A DNA stretch of 64,000 nt, from positions 1 to 64,000 of the forward strand of contig NZ_RQUX01000002.1 in assembly GCF_003992115.1 (NCBI RefSeq), given 5' to 3'. Position numbers and translations under genes: made by a program. Positions 8,966 to 18,135 of the stretch are shown one piece after another. This DNA comes from Veillonella ratti (lineage in GTDB: Bacteria; Bacillota; Negativicutes; Veillonellales; Veillonellaceae). Position 1 is the stretch's first letter. Every line of letters begins with the position of its first letter. The notes under the pieces were generated by a model. That model saw nothing but the letters and a program-made list of their open reading frames with translations, did not search any database and was not told the origin of the DNA.

Positions 8966-11845
8966 CTAAGTAGATGTAGCATTAAATGGTGGCAAATAAT
9001 TATCTGCTTCTTTCGAAGTAATCACCCCACTATCCATTGCTTTACGAATAATTGAAGTCGAATAATATCTTATTGCAATATCACGATTTTTTTCAATCTG
9101 GTCTAGTCCTAAAATATTCTGCATTAACCAATCAGCAGAAGCTTTAAGTAATTCTGGATAGTCTTTTTCAAATAATAGACTCATTAAAATTGAAAATATA
9201 TCGTTTCGAATTTGCGGATCATTAACAGAAGAAAATTTGAGAAATAATTTATAGAATTCTCCAGGTGTTTGAATTGCCCATTTCATAAGCGCTATCCTAT
9301 AGTTTTGGCGCATAACATTATTCACTGTCGATAGAGCCCATGCATAAACCGTTGGCAGACCTTCTGCCGTGTCAGTATCTATTAAAAAATTCATGTCTTG
9401 CTCTAGTTTTAATTCCGAACTAGAATACCACTTATCGCCATAAGATCCCCTTAAATTACAAGGTACTGACCATAAAATATCCCGCTCTGCCGGGAATTCA
9501 AAACTAAGTAAAAACTCATTTAAAAGTGAAACTCCTAATGGATGTTGCGATTCCCTAGCTAATGGCAATACTATATAATTAGTAATAGCTCTTAAAATTT
9601 CAGCGTTCTCTGTCATCATCTGAAACAAGCGGAGTTTATAACTTTCTCCATCTGATTTCCTTGTAAAGCGTAATGCCAAAAACATTAGCTCAGTCTTAAA
9701 AGAATTACTTATTGTCGCGTCAATAGATAGATTATCTGTAATTAAAAAAGAAAATTTCTGAATTGAAATTATAGCTAATATATAATATGCATTGTGTTCC
9801 AATGCCTTACACGAGCTAAAGTCAATATCTTGTGGTCTCTCATACTCATCTATAAGCATCAAAGCCATTGCATAGTCAAAATAGCCTTGGATTCCCGGCT
9901 CGCAATAATAGATATCGAGAGGAAGAACTCCATTTTCATGCTCACAAGATTGATGTAATATTCCGTAGTTTTCAAGGTACTCAATTATACTTTTAGCTAG
10001 ACTTAACTCGATAGACAATTCCTGCCTCAATGTGTTAATTAAATTTTCCCTTTTCAATCTTGAATTATTTTTGAATAAATTAGCTAATCTTAAAATTGAC
10101 TTAAAAATGTATTGATCAGCTTTTGTAGCATCAATCACCTGTTTACAAAACTCTATTTCAATCAGTTTAATTTTTTCTCTTAATAAAGCAGAAATAGAAA
10201 TATCTGCACTTGAATGATATTCTACTACCTTATCTTGATTAATCTCACAAAAAATCTTTAATGCCAAAGGCGTGTTCAATGCACTTTTTATCCATTCAGT
10301 ATTCGAAATATCAACATTATATGCTTTAAGATATCTATCAATCAATTTACATGTCGCAGTATCACCACTTATACCAATATTAACTATCTTGCCTTCAATA
10401 TTATTATCACTAAAAACATGTGGCCTTGATGTAAAGATAAACCTAATCAAAGGATATTTCTTAACAATCGCATTCGTACTTTGCACTCGTTCTATCCACT
10501 TTTCATAAGGCCATGATTCATCAAGTCCATCAATGAAAATTGCAATTTTAGGCAAAACGAATACCTCATCAGACTTATCTAGTGCATGAAATTTTTTTCG
10601 GCTTGCCAATGACATTAGGCCTTGCCATATTTCTTCTTCACTCCATTCGTTTGATAATCCTAAGCTAGAGCTTATAATGTCTTTCCATGTATCTGTTACA
10701 GCAATATCTCGGGCCTGAATTAATATCGCAACATGATATCCTTCTTTTAATAAATTATCTACTTCAGCAGCTATCCCATGCGTTTTTCCCACCCCGGGTT
10801 CTCCCAGGAAAAGTATACTTCTCCGGTCAATCCCTTTATTGAGTAAATCAAGTTCCGCTTGAATTGGTATATTACTCATTTGCTCTAAAATCTTTAAAAC
10901 AGCAGAAAAATGAAAATAATGACTGTGTGATGCTTTACTTTCTTTAAGTCTTGATATAATAGCAAAAAAATTTATACCAAAAAAATTCTCATCAAAAGTA
11001 GCCTGAATAATAGACTCATTACTTAGCCATAATTGAATATTTTCTATTTCATTTGTTATTGATTGAAATTGTTTTCTTAACTCATTCAATAACATTACAG
11101 TTTGAGCATCTACTTCTCCACACACATTAATTAGTTTTTCTGATTCAGAATAAAACTCATTACATAAATTACGTAAATGTTCAAAAACTTTTTTCGATTT
11201 AATCCGCCATTCGGGCGTGCCTAAATAAGAAGTAATAGAATCATGGATATAACCAAAAGTATTTAATTCCGGAATATATTTAGTTTTCAACCAACTATTT
11301 TTACTCTTCTCAAAAGCAAATTCTATATTCTCTTCTGAAATCTCACCTCGTTCAAACCAAAACTTAAATATTCCAGCAGAGCATTGTTTTTGTAGTTCTT
11401 GAAGCAAACGGTTTTCATCCCATAAATCTATTATAAGATCAGGATAATCCTTTAATACTTCATTTTTTATTTTTTCCCAACGACTAGCTTCTGTATTATT
11501 ACTATTAACCGTCAAAGAGCCTAGATTTCTAGGAATACACACGATATAGCGAGCAATAGTAGGTCTAACTCTTAATGCTGTATTAATAGAATTTTTAATC
11601 TGTTGCATTTGATTACTATTAATACTATTAGTAAACCATTTTGCCTGAAGACCGACCATTTTTTTATCAGAGAGAACTGCATAAGACTCTACCCCACCGT
11701 CTCCTCCGGCACCATTTACCACTCTAAACGAAGATAGTTCATTATCATAAGTTTCTTTGCACCAATTCTCAAAAAGTTGATTGCATAGGGTTTCAAATGC
11801 TTCAGTTGGAGCCTCATTATAAGTTTGAAAATTTGTCCAATTCAT
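8966..11845 (-). CDS. Mrr-like nuclease fused to STAND/NACHT-type NTPase, putative anti-phage effector
   Basis: A 959-residue protein in three parts. Residues 10-160 look like a PD-(D/E)xK nuclease of the Mrr type: Asp49 and Glu53 in GGDGGVE, then the Q-x-K motif of GLQAKWF (Gln67, Lys69). Residues about 340-560 form a STAND NTPase: Walker A GEPGVGKT (Lys354), Walker B IAIFIDGLDES (Asp439, Glu443), the FTSRP arginine motif near 473 and a later TPLALKIF motif. The rest is helical. The order nuclease-STAND-helical repeats is that of Avs/AVAST-class immune NTPases, which multimerise on sensing phage protein and cut DNA. A GAGGTG site precedes the ATG. Low G+C and position between kptA and guaA suggest an island. 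Confidence 0.8.
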   Translation of the reverse strand: MNWTNFQTYNEAPTEAFETLCNQLFENWCKETYDNELSSFRVVNGAGGDGGVESYAVLSDKKMVGLQAKWFTNSINSNQMQQIKNSINTALRVRPTIARYIVCIPRNLGSLTVNSNNTEASRWEKIKNEVLKDYPDLIIDLWDENRLLQELQKQCSAGIFKFWFERGEISEENIEFAFEKSKNSWLKTKYIPELNTFGYIHDSITSYLGTPEWRIKSKKVFEHLRNLCNEFYSESEKLINVCGEVDAQTVMLLNELRKQFQSITNEIENIQLWLSNESIIQATFDENFFGINFFAIISRLKESKASHSHYFHFSAVLKILEQMSNIPIQAELDLLNKGIDRRSILFLGEPGVGKTHGIAAEVDNLLKEGYHVAILIQARDIAVTDTWKDIISSSLGLSNEWSEEEIWQGLMSLASRKKFHALDKSDEVFVLPKIAIFIDGLDESWPYEKWIERVQSTNAIVKKYPLIRFIFTSRPHVFSDNNIEGKIVNIGISGDTATCKLIDRYLKAYNVDISNTEWIKSALNTPLALKIFCEINQDKVVEYHSSADISISALLREKIKLIEIEFCKQVIDATKADQYIFKSILRLANLFKNNSRLKRENLINTLRQELSIELSLAKSIIEYLENYGILHQSCEHENGVLPLDIYYCEPGIQGYFDYAMALMLIDEYERPQDIDFSSCKALEHNAYYILAIISIQKFSFLITDNLSIDATISNSFKTELMFLALRFTRKSDGESYKLRLFQMMTENAEILRAITNYIVLPLARESQHPLGVSLLNEFLLSFEFPAERDILWSVPCNLRGSYGDKWYSSSELKLEQDMNFLIDTDTAEGLPTVYAWALSTVNNVMRQNYRIALMKWAIQTPGEFYKLFLKFSSVNDPQIRNDIFSILMSLLFEKDYPELLKASADWLMQNILGLDQIEKNRDIAIRYYSTSIIRKAMDSGVITSKEADNYLPPFNATST

Positions 11846-12183
11846 CTTTTCACCTCATTGCTTTAAATAATAAAAAATCAGCAAGGGTTAACCTGATAAC
11901 AATAACATACAAAATTATAAGAATAGTGTAGCAAATTTATGTATGATAGCACAATTTATTTGAATATCAAAATTTTATTCTTCCATATTATTCTTCATCT
12001 CCATGAAAAATCTACTATTCACTTTCGCTATTCTTTTAAAATCTACCTTTTTAAAAATACAAACCTAATTATTAACTTATATTCATATCATTTTACACAA
12101 CACAAAACCCTCGGTTCAAGAACCGAGGGTTTTAATATATCCAAACTTATCATTCAGATATCAATTATAAAGTTATTTATCTC
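11846..12183. other. A+T-rich intergenic region upstream of the island
   Basis: About 340 bases holding the likely promoter region of the nuclease-STAND gene, including the palindrome GGTTAACC at 11886-11893, and the guaA terminator at 12104-12140. I see no gene. Confidence 0.5.
12104..12140. terminator. Intrinsic terminator after guaA
   Basis: A perfect 14-bp stem (AAAACCCTCGGTTC / GAACCGAGGGTTTT) with a 2-base spacer, so the real loop is a few bases. The flanking A and T runs let it work on either strand. It separates guaA from the defence-like island. Confidence 0.9.
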
Positions 12184-13719
12184 TTATTCCCACTCAATGG
12201 TAGCCGGTGGTTTAGAAGTAATATCATACACGATACGGTTAATATGTTTTACTTCGTTGATGATACGTACGGAGATTTTGTCCAACACATCATACGGAAT
12301 GCGTGCCCAGTCAGCTGTCATGAAGTCAGTGGTGGTTACACCGCGAAGTGCCAAGGTGTAATCGTAAGTACGGAAATCACCCATAACGCCAACAGTACGC
12401 GTACCGGTCAATACGGCAAAGTACTGATTGATGGAACGATCGAGTTTTGCGTTCGCAATTTCTTCACGGAAAATTGCATCTGCATCACGAAGGATGTCGA
12501 GTTTTTCAGGCGTAATTTCGCCCATTACACGAATGGCTAGACCAGGACCTGGGAATGGTTGACGCCATACTAAATAGTCGGCTAAGCCAAGTTCGGAACC
12601 GAGTTCACGTACTTCGTCTTTGAACAAGTTGCGAAGTGGTTCGATAAGGCCTTTGAAGTCAACAACTGCAGGCAAACCGCCTACATTGTGATGACTCTTG
12701 ATAACTGCAGCATCGCCCGCGCCGGATTCGATAACGTCCGGATAGATGGTGCCTTGTGCCAAGAAGTCAACGGCGCCGATTTTACGGCCTTCGTCTTCAA
12801 ATACGCGAATGAATTCTTCGCCGATAATTTTACGTTTTTGTTCCGGTTCTTCAACGCCTGCTAAGCGACCTAAGAAACGGTCGGATGCATCTACACGAAT
12901 GAAGTTCATGCCGGAGTCTTTGAACGCCGCTTCTACTTCGTCGCCTTCGTTTTTACGCATCAAACCATGGTCAACGAAGATACAAGTCAACTGATTGCCT
13001 ACAGCTTTAGAAATAAGTGCTGCCGCTACGGAGCTGTCTACGCCACCGGACAAAGCCAATAATACTTTGCCGTCGCCAACAGTTTTGCGAATGTCTTCAA
13101 CCGCGGTTTTAGCGTAGTTAGCCATTGTCCATTCGCCATGGCAACCGCATACTTCGAATAAGAAGTTGTGAATCATTTCCTTGCCGTGTTCACTGTGAAG
13201 CACTTCCGGATGGTATTGCATAGCGTATAATTTACGTTCCACGTTCTGCATAGCCGCAACTGGGCAGTTAGCCGTATGACCAACGATTTCAAAACCTTCC
13301 GGCACGGATGCTACATAGTCAACATGGCTCATCCATACGGTTTCGTTTTCGCTGAGACCTTTGAACAATGGGGACTCGGTATTCACTGTTACCGGGGTTT
13401 TACCAAACTCGCGAGCATCAGCGGATTTAACTTCGCCGCCCAAAGTGTGTGCCATAAGCTGCATACCGTAGCAAAGGCCGAGTACCGGAATACCCAATTC
13501 GAACACTTCCGCTTCAATGCGAGGCGATTTTTCTTCGTAAACACTGTTAGGGCCGCCTGTGAAAATTACGCCCATCGGGTTCAATTCTTTAATTTTAGCA
13601 ACCGCTTTATCATATGGATACACTTCGCAGTAAACGTGGTTTTCACGAACGCGACGTGCAATCAACTGATTGTACTGACCGCCAAAATCGACAACGATAA
13701 TAAGCTCTTTTTGGTTCAT
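12184..13719 (-). CDS. guaA: GMP synthase (glutamine-hydrolysing)
   Basis: GuaA aminates XMP to GMP. The N-terminal class I glutamine amidotransferase has the nucleophile in [11 protein letters not shown] and the His-Glu pair in YHPEVLHSE. The ATP-pyrophosphatase domain starts with the P-loop [12 protein letters not shown], and the C-terminal dimerisation domain ends in the family signature [10 protein letters not shown] start at [15 protein letters not shown] (511 residues), because the GGAGGG ribosome site overlaps the ATG four codons earlier. The gene is monocistronic, with a terminator just downstream. Confidence 0.97.
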   Translation of the reverse strand: MNQKELIIVVDFGGQYNQLIARRVRENHVYCEVYPYDKAVAKIKELNPMGVIFTGGPNSVYEEKSPRIEAEVFELGIPVLGLCYGMQLMAHTLGGEVKSADAREFGKTPVTVNTESPLFKGLSENETVWMSHVDYVASVPEGFEIVGHTANCPVAAMQNVERKLYAMQYHPEVLHSEHGKEMIHNFLFEVCGCHGEWTMANYAKTAVEDIRKTVGDGKVLLALSGGVDSSVAAALISKAVGNQLTCIFVDHGLMRKNEGDEVEAAFKDSGMNFIRVDASDRFLGRLAGVEEPEQKRKIIGEEFIRVFEDEGRKIGAVDFLAQGTIYPDVIESGAGDAAVIKSHHNVGGLPAVVDFKGLIEPLRNLFKDEVRELGSELGLADYLVWRQPFPGPGLAIRVMGEITPEKLDILRDADAIFREEIANAKLDRSINQYFAVLTGTRTVGVMGDFRTYDYTLALRGVTTTDFMTADWARIPYDVLDKISVRIINEVKHINRIVYDITSKPPATIEWE

Positions 13720-13902
13720 TATGCCCTCCATTAATGTAACAACTGCCTATGTTTACGCTTTTGTCAAAACTTCAAAATCATATTCATAGCTACATTTAAA
13801 TAGTTCTATTACGTATTTATTCAATCTATTATACCATAGAAAGCAAGGTCTCGCCTAACTTATAAAAAATAAATTCTCAGTTTAGTCCATCACAGACAAA
13901 CA

Positions 13903-13946
13903 AAAATAGAGGCAATCATAACCGCAGTTACAGTTACCTCTATTTT
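13903..13946. terminator. Stem-loop terminator between thiC and guaA
   Basis: A 10-bp stem, AAAATAGAGG/CCTCTATTTT, with a 24-base loop. On the minus strand it is followed by TTTTTGTTTG, so it can end transcripts coming from thiC before guaA. Confidence 0.75.
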
Positions 13947-14045
13947 AAACTAAGGTGGGGCGACACTCCCACATCTCCTACTCAAAGGTCTTACACCTTA
14001 TCCGGCGACGGCTGCCCGTTCCGTCCTCTTATTTCTGCTTATACA
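13947..14045 (-). ncRNA. Unassigned multi-hairpin RNA segment after thiC
   Basis: Read on the minus strand, the segment forms three short hairpins in a row: GACGG/CCGTC, AAGGT/ACCTT and GTGGG/CCCAC. They are followed by the 10-bp terminator at 13903-13946. It is much richer in G+C than normal spacer in this genome and matches no riboswitch class I can name. It may be a 3' UTR-derived small RNA of thiC or an attenuator-like leader 185 bases before guaA. Structure is seen; function is unknown. Confidence 0.4.
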
Positions 14046-14064
14046 TAGATTATATCACAAACCT

Positions 14065-15420
14065 CTATCGAATCGACACGTCTTCCCCGGCCAAGATATG
14101 TTTCATGGTGCGAGCCGGGCACATTTTACCGCACATGGTACAAGTGCCTTCGCATTCCGGTTTACTGGATTCATAGTAACGGCGAGCTTTTTCAGGATCG
14201 ATAGCCAATGAAATCATGGTATCAAAATCCACTTCCGCACGGGCTTTACTCATGGCATCGTCCCAAGCCTGAGCGCCCGGAATGCCTTTAGCCAAATCCG
14301 CTGCATGAGCGGCAATGCGCGTAGCAATGATGCCTTCTTTCACATCTTCAACGGTTGGCAAACGTAAATGTTCAGCCGGGGTTACATAGCAAAGGAAATC
14401 GGCGCCACACGAACCGGCAATGGCACCACCGATAGCACTCGTAATATGATCATAGCCCGGCGCAATATCTGTAACCAACGGTCCCAGCACATAGAACGGG
14501 GCATTATGGCAAAGGCGTTTTTCCAAGGTCATATTGGCCGCAATTTCATTGAGCACCATGTGACCCGGACCTTCAATCATAACCTGCACATTATGTTCCC
14601 AAGCCCGCTTAGTGAGTTCACCCAAAGTGATGAGTTCTTCAATCTGAGCTGCATCAGTGGCATCGTGGGTACAGCCCGGACGACATGCATCACCAAGGCT
14701 CAAGGTTACATCGTATTTTTCACAAACTTCGAGCAAACGGTCATAATATTCGTAGAACGGATTTTCCTGCTTGTTCATTTCCATCCAAGCAAAGAGTAAG
14801 GAGCCACCACGGGATACTATATTAGTCAAACGCGGATTGTCTTTGATACGTTGTGCCGTTTTTTGGTTCATACCGCAGTGAATGGTCATGAAGTCCACGC
14901 CATCTTTAGCGTGTTGTTCAATAACGGCAAAGAATTCATCTACCGTAATATCCTTCAAATCTTTATCGAGCATACCTACCGCATCATACATCGGCACAGT
15001 ACCAATCATCGCCGTCGACATATCGACTAACTTACGACGGAACTCTTGGGTTTTGCCAAAATTCGACAAGTCCATGATAGCTTCTGCCTTCATGGCAATG
15101 GCGTTGCGCACTTTTTCCAATTCTTCGTCCAAATTATTGTGTTCCGGCGACACGCCAAGGTTTACATTAATTTTAGTGCGGCAGTTCTTACCTACCCCTT
15201 CCGGCGACAAACTGGTGTGCATTTTATTAGCCGGAATCGCTACCTGACCGGATGCTACGAGAGCCATCAAATCGTCCAACCGCATCTGTTCTTTTTCAGC
15301 CACCGCTTTAAGTTGCGGTGTCACCAAACCGCGACGCGCCGCATCCATCTGCGTCGTGTACTCCTCACTTTTTGCCAAGCGTACATCCTGCATGTTTACT
15401 GTAAATTTCGAACTATTCAT
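14065..15420 (-). CDS. thiC: Phosphomethylpyrimidine synthase ThiC
   Basis: ThiC is a radical SAM enzyme that rearranges aminoimidazole ribotide into the pyrimidine half of thiamine. The 451-residue protein ends with the [4Fe-4S] motif CTMCGKMC, which is C-terminal in this family, and carries the substrate-site motifs [32 protein letters not shown] and [20 protein letters not shown]. An AGAGGAGG site precedes the ATG. It is controlled by the TPP riboswitch and terminator immediately upstream and by a sigma-A promoter at 15657-15685. No other thiamine gene is in the window. Confidence 0.97.
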   Translation of the reverse strand: MNSSKFTVNMQDVRLAKSEEYTTQMDAARRGLVTPQLKAVAEKEQMRLDDLMALVASGQVAIPANKMHTSLSPEGVGKNCRTKINVNLGVSPEHNNLDEELEKVRNAIAMKAEAIMDLSNFGKTQEFRRKLVDMSTAMIGTVPMYDAVGMLDKDLKDITVDEFFAVIEQHAKDGVDFMTIHCGMNQKTAQRIKDNPRLTNIVSRGGSLLFAWMEMNKQENPFYEYYDRLLEVCEKYDVTLSLGDACRPGCTHDATDAAQIEELITLGELTKRAWEHNVQVMIEGPGHMVLNEIAANMTLEKRLCHNAPFYVLGPLVTDIAPGYDHITSAIGGAIAGSCGADFLCYVTPAEHLRLPTVEDVKEGIIATRIAAHAADLAKGIPGAQAWDDAMSKARAEVDFDTMISLAIDPEKARRYYESSKPECEGTCTMCGKMCPARTMKHILAGEDVSIR

Positions 15421-15516
15421 TTTAGCCTCCTCTGCGCTATACCTAAGCGCGAATCCATGGAAATATATTAAAAAGATATCTCCTAAAATAGGTTATACGC
15501 AAAAAAGCCAAAATAA

Positions 15517-15542
15517 AAAGCTCATCCACGCGGATGAGCTTT
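15517..15542 (-). terminator. Riboswitch-controlled terminator of thiC
   Basis: An 11-bp stem, AAAGCTCATCC/GGATGAGCTTT, with a 4-base loop. On the minus strand it is followed by TTTTATTTTGG. It lies just after the TPP aptamer, so it is the expression platform. Confidence 0.9.
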
Positions 15543-15555
15543 AAAAGTCCTGTAC

Positions 15556-15640
15556 AGCTTTCCTACGTCGGCATTATCCGAATCAGGTCAAGGGTCAAGT
15601 GTTCACGCACTTTTCTCAGCCATAAGGCTCCCCTAGCTTT
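15556..15640 (-). promoter_or_regulatory. TPP riboswitch (thi-box) aptamer
   Basis: Minus-strand RNA shows the conserved order GGGGAGCC...GGCTGAGA...CCCTTGACCTGATTCGG followed by ATAATGCCGACGTAGGAAA, which is the thi-box consensus. Thiamine pyrophosphate binding should favour the downstream terminator and shut off thiC. Confidence 0.96.
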
Positions 15641-15656
15641 TTTGTGTATTTCTTAC

Positions 15657-15685
15657 ATTATAGTACAGGTTTTTGTGAAAAACAA
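15657..15685 (-). promoter_or_regulatory. thiC promoter
   Basis: The minus strand has -35 TTGTTT, a 17-bp spacer and a perfect -10 TATAAT, placed just before the TPP aptamer. Confidence 0.75.
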
Positions 15686-15763
15686 CTATATATAAAAATT
15701 AGCAAATTCTAAAGCCAACTTCAATTTTATGTATTAATCACTACGATTTGCATGTAAATGCCC

Positions 15764-16039
15764 TTACATGCGGATATCGGCATACTCAGGACGACGGTCA
15801 AATTCTTTTTTGGCAAATGGGCATAGCGGCATAATTTTCAAGCCCCGTTCGCGTGCCTGTTTTACAATTTCAGCCACTAATTGGCCGGCAATGCCTTGAC
15901 CACCGTAGTTTTCATCTACCAAGGTGTGGTCGATAATCCAGAATTTATCGGATGGCGAATAGGTGCTTTCACCGATATTTTTGTCACCATCATAGGCAGC
16001 GGCTCTGTTTTTATCCGCTTCATGTACAATTTTAATCAT
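15764..16039 (-). CDS. GNAT-family N-acetyltransferase (YjdJ type)
   Basis: A 91-residue protein of the short, single-domain Gcn5-related family. It shows the acetyl-CoA-binding pattern VDENYGGQGIAGQLVAEIVKQARERG followed by the beta-strand and tail IMPLCPFAKKEFDRRPEYADI typical of YjdJ. An AGGAGGT site precedes the ATG. It follows the YjdI-like ferredoxin gene by about 50 bases; in Escherichia coli yjdI and yjdJ are also neighbours, so the pair is conserved. The acceptor is unknown. Confidence 0.85.
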   Translation of the reverse strand: MIKIVHEADKNRAAAYDGDKNIGESTYSPSDKFWIIDHTLVDENYGGQGIAGQLVAEIVKQARERGLKIMPLCPFAKKEFDRRPEYADIRM

Positions 16040-16093
16040 TTACGAACCTCCTGTTGTATTTAAGACTAAAGACTAATAGCCGGTATAAAAATC

Positions 16094-16303
16094 TTATTTT
16101 TCCGTATACGTAAGTGCACCGGACGGACACTGATCAATAACCGCTTTAATCTCTTCGGTCGTACCGTTTTCCGGCATAATCCACGGTTTACGACTCACAT
16201 CAAAAACATCGGGCGCCCCATTTACACATTTAGCTGCATGCTGACATAAATCAGGCTTCCAATGAATCACTAAACTTTCAGTTTCATATGTTTTTTCAGC
16301 CAT
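16094..16303 (-). CDS. YjdI-like divergent 4Fe-4S mono-cluster protein
   Basis: A 69-residue protein of the Fer4_19 type. Cysteines at DLCQHAAKC and DQCPSGAL give three or four ligands for a single cluster, and the WKPDLC and RKPWIMP segments are family hallmarks. It sits just upstream of the YjdJ-type acetyltransferase and is preceded by AGGAGG. Role unknown; probably small-scale electron transfer. Confidence 0.85.
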   Translation of the reverse strand: MAEKTYETESLVIHWKPDLCQHAAKCVNGAPDVFDVSRKPWIMPENGTTEEIKAVIDQCPSGALTYTEK

Positions 16304-16455
16304 ACAATCCTCCTATAATTCTGTCACACGGCCAAACTCCCACTTAGGATATTAAAATTTAACTACTCTCTACTATTTATTATACTGTAAAAACGGCCAA
16401 TTACGCACTAATTAATACTAAGACTAGACAATTTTTAAATTGTGTCTTCAGCTAA

Positions 16456-17295
16456 TTAATAATCCACTTTTGTTTTAACAAAGGTATTATTTCTAAGATC
16501 AACAAAGGCCTGTTTAACTTCGTCTTCCGTGTTCATTACAATCGGACCCGCCCAAGCAACCGGTTCATTCAAAGCCTTAGACGCGATGTACAATACTTGC
16601 GCCGGTTTATCGCCGTTTTTAATCGTAACGCTATCGCCTTCAGTTAATTTAACGGCGGTTTTTTCTTCAATATGTTGACCGTCTACTTCAATATCGCCAA
16701 TCAAGGTGAAAAGCATAACCGATTCATCTTTGCCCATGGTCAACGTAATTTCAGCGCCTGCTTCGAGCTGGAGATCATAGTAGTTGAGCGGTAAATGTTC
16801 ACCCACATAGCCCTGATGCTCTTTGTACGAACCGGCTAACAAGCGAAGTATGCCGCCTTCAATCGGAATTTCCGGAATATCTGCTCGCTTAATACCATGA
16901 TAGCTTGGTTTGCTCATTTTATCTTTTTGCGGTAAGTTGAGCCAAAGTTGAACGCCCAATAAGCGTTCGGACGCCGGTACTAATTCTTCGTGCAAAATAC
17001 CGGAACCTGAGTTCATCCATTGCACTTCGCCATCCGTAACGGCTTCTTCATTGCCGAGGCTGTCCTTATGCACCATTTTACCGCGTGATACATAACTGAT
17101 TGTTTCAATGCCACGATGCGGATGCATTGGGAAACCTGCCGTATAGTCGGCCGGATTTACACTATCAAACGAGTCCAACATTAAAATCGGATCAAACTCT
17201 TTAATTGTCTGATTGCCTAATACACGCACTAATTTTACACCGGCTCCGTCAATTGTCTGAAAGCCTTTTACTGTTGTTTTAACGGTTCTTTTCAT
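16456..17295 (-). CDS. Pirin-family protein (cupin)
   Basis: Pirins are Fe-binding bicupins; some bacterial members act as quercetin dioxygenases or redox sensors. The protein has the N-terminal motif HPHRGIETISYVSRGKMVHKDSLG, with the metal-binding histidines, and GSGILHEE. I start at the ATG of MKRTVKTTV (279 residues), which has GGAGGT 8 bases upstream; the open frame continues to a TTG. The start lies inside the 3' end of the marR-type gene (17-base overlap), so the two are translationally coupled and the MarR protein is the likely regulator. Confidence 0.9.
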   Translation of the reverse strand: MKRTVKTTVKGFQTIDGAGVKLVRVLGNQTIKEFDPILMLDSFDSVNPADYTAGFPMHPHRGIETISYVSRGKMVHKDSLGNEEAVTDGEVQWMNSGSGILHEELVPASERLLGVQLWLNLPQKDKMSKPSYHGIKRADIPEIPIEGGILRLLAGSYKEHQGYVGEHLPLNYYDLQLEAGAEITLTMGKDESVMLFTLIGDIEVDGQHIEEKTAVKLTEGDSVTIKNGDKPAQVLYIASKALNEPVAWAGPIVMNTEDEVKQAFVDLRNNTFVKTKVDY

Positions 17296-17713
17296 CCGTC
17301 TTACCTCCAATTTTTCTTAAAATTGCTACTAAATCTTCTTTTTCTTTTTCATCAAGCACGGAAAGTACATCCTTTATCATAGTTATGTTTTCCGGTGCCA
17401 ATTGACTGATAATTTTGTGACCTGCTTCAGTTAAATGCAGGATTGATACGCGGCGGTCATTTTTATCCGTCAAGCGCTCAATATACTTCATTTTTACTAA
17501 ATTATTAACAATAACCGAAATTGTACCGACACTGCTCAAAATGTGCTCACGCACGGCACCCACCGTAAGATCGCCCTTGCTGTACAAGGCTTCCAGCACC
17601 ATGAACTGGCTAAACGTCACTTCATACTTAGCTGCCAGGTCCGCCGTCAGTTTATCGAGCATATTGACACTTCGGTGAAGGCCTACTAACGCTCTCATTT
17701 CTAAACTCTTCAA
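17279..17713 (-). CDS. MarR-family transcriptional regulator
   Basis: A 144-residue winged-helix regulator. The recognition region GAVREHILSSVGTISVIVNNLVKMKYIERLTDKNDRRVSILHLTEAGH is the MarR wing-helix pattern. The start is uncertain: a TTG at 17713 has GAAGGGG upstream, while an ATG at 17698 has only a weak GAAG. A 12-bp palindrome ATCTAATTAGAT at 17850-17861 lies upstream and is a good autoregulatory site. It overlaps the pirin gene, which it probably controls in response to a phenolic or oxidant. Confidence 0.88.
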   Translation of the reverse strand: MKSLEMRALVGLHRSVNMLDKLTADLAAKYEVTFSQFMVLEALYSKGDLTVGAVREHILSSVGTISVIVNNLVKMKYIERLTDKNDRRVSILHLTEAGHKIISQLAPENITMIKDVLSVLDEKEKEDLVAILRKIGGKTDEKNR

Positions 17714-17755
17714 AGCATCAACCCCTTCATACGATGTTTTGCTAAAAATACTATT

Positions 17756-17802
17756 TCGTCAACCTTTGGAGCCGTGGGATTCAATCCCCCCTTCTCCGAC
17801 GA
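17756..17802 (-). promoter_or_regulatory. Nested hairpin in the marR leader
   Basis: Three nested pairings are visible: TCGTC/GACGA outside, GGAG/CTCC inside, and a central GGGAT/ATCCC hairpin with a 3-base loop. It lies in the probable 5' leader of the marR-pirin mRNA, 40 bases before the start. It fits no riboswitch class that I recognise. Confidence 0.4.
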
Positions 17803-17849
17803 GGTGGACATATAAATTACATTAGATTATATAGATATGTTTCAATTAT

Positions 17850-17861
17850 ATCTAATTAGAT
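17850..17861. promoter_or_regulatory. Palindrome ATCTAATTAGAT, probable MarR operator
   Basis: A perfect 12-bp palindrome with similar half-sites around it (TATCTAACTAG at 17863), in the promoter region of the marR-type gene. MarR proteins usually bind such sites and repress themselves. Confidence 0.5.
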
Positions 17862-17989
17862 GTATCTAACTAGCTATATTATAATCTAAAACTTTCGATT
17901 TGTAAAGACCCCTATGACAAGTTGTAAAAATAGCGCCGTAAAATAAGAATAAAACCGCGAATTAAAAGGCTTTTCCACCACTATCGACT

Positions 17990-18018
17990 TTGATTTTATA
18001 GCTTACTTGTGTTATACT
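17990..18018 (+). promoter_or_regulatory. Promoter of the antitoxin-like RNA
   Basis: Plus strand: -35 TTGATT, a 17-bp spacer, -10 TATACT. It fires into the toxin gene region in the antisense direction. Confidence 0.7.
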
Positions 18019-18024
18019 TAACGT

Positions 18025-18135
18025 ACAAAGAGAGTTATTAACGTGTAGCTAGCGTTAGGCTCATCTAAATGCTTTGAAATGATAAACCTAACGTGTGAAG
18101 TACCGCTAATACTTCTTTTACGTTAGGTTTATTTC
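18025..18135 (+). ncRNA. Putative antisense antitoxin RNA
   Basis: An RNA starting near 18025 would end at the strong stem at 18084-18130 (AAACCTAACGT/ACGTTAGGTTT, extended by GAAGTA/TACTTC) followed by TTTCTT. It converges on the toxin gene and overlaps its 3' end. Its first bases (18030-18045) are identical to those of the toxin mRNA because of a 16-bp inverted repeat, as expected for a type I pair with shared folding. Inferred from sequence only. Confidence 0.55.

Noticed and set aside
11939-12361. Plus-strand 140-codon frame between the island and guaA
   Set aside because: It crosses the guaA terminator and the antisense of guaA; no ribosome site.
13950-14040. Resemblance to part of 5S rRNA (GAGTAGGAGATGTGGGAGTG on the minus strand)
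   Set aside because: Only short patches resemble 5S; the conserved loop B/C sequences and the closing helix are absent.
17770-17805. tRNA-Ser-like 3' half (GTGGGATTCAATCCCCC followed by TTCTCCG)
   Set aside because: No 5' half, anticodon arm or acceptor partner could be found on either strand; the nested hairpin explains the sequence better.
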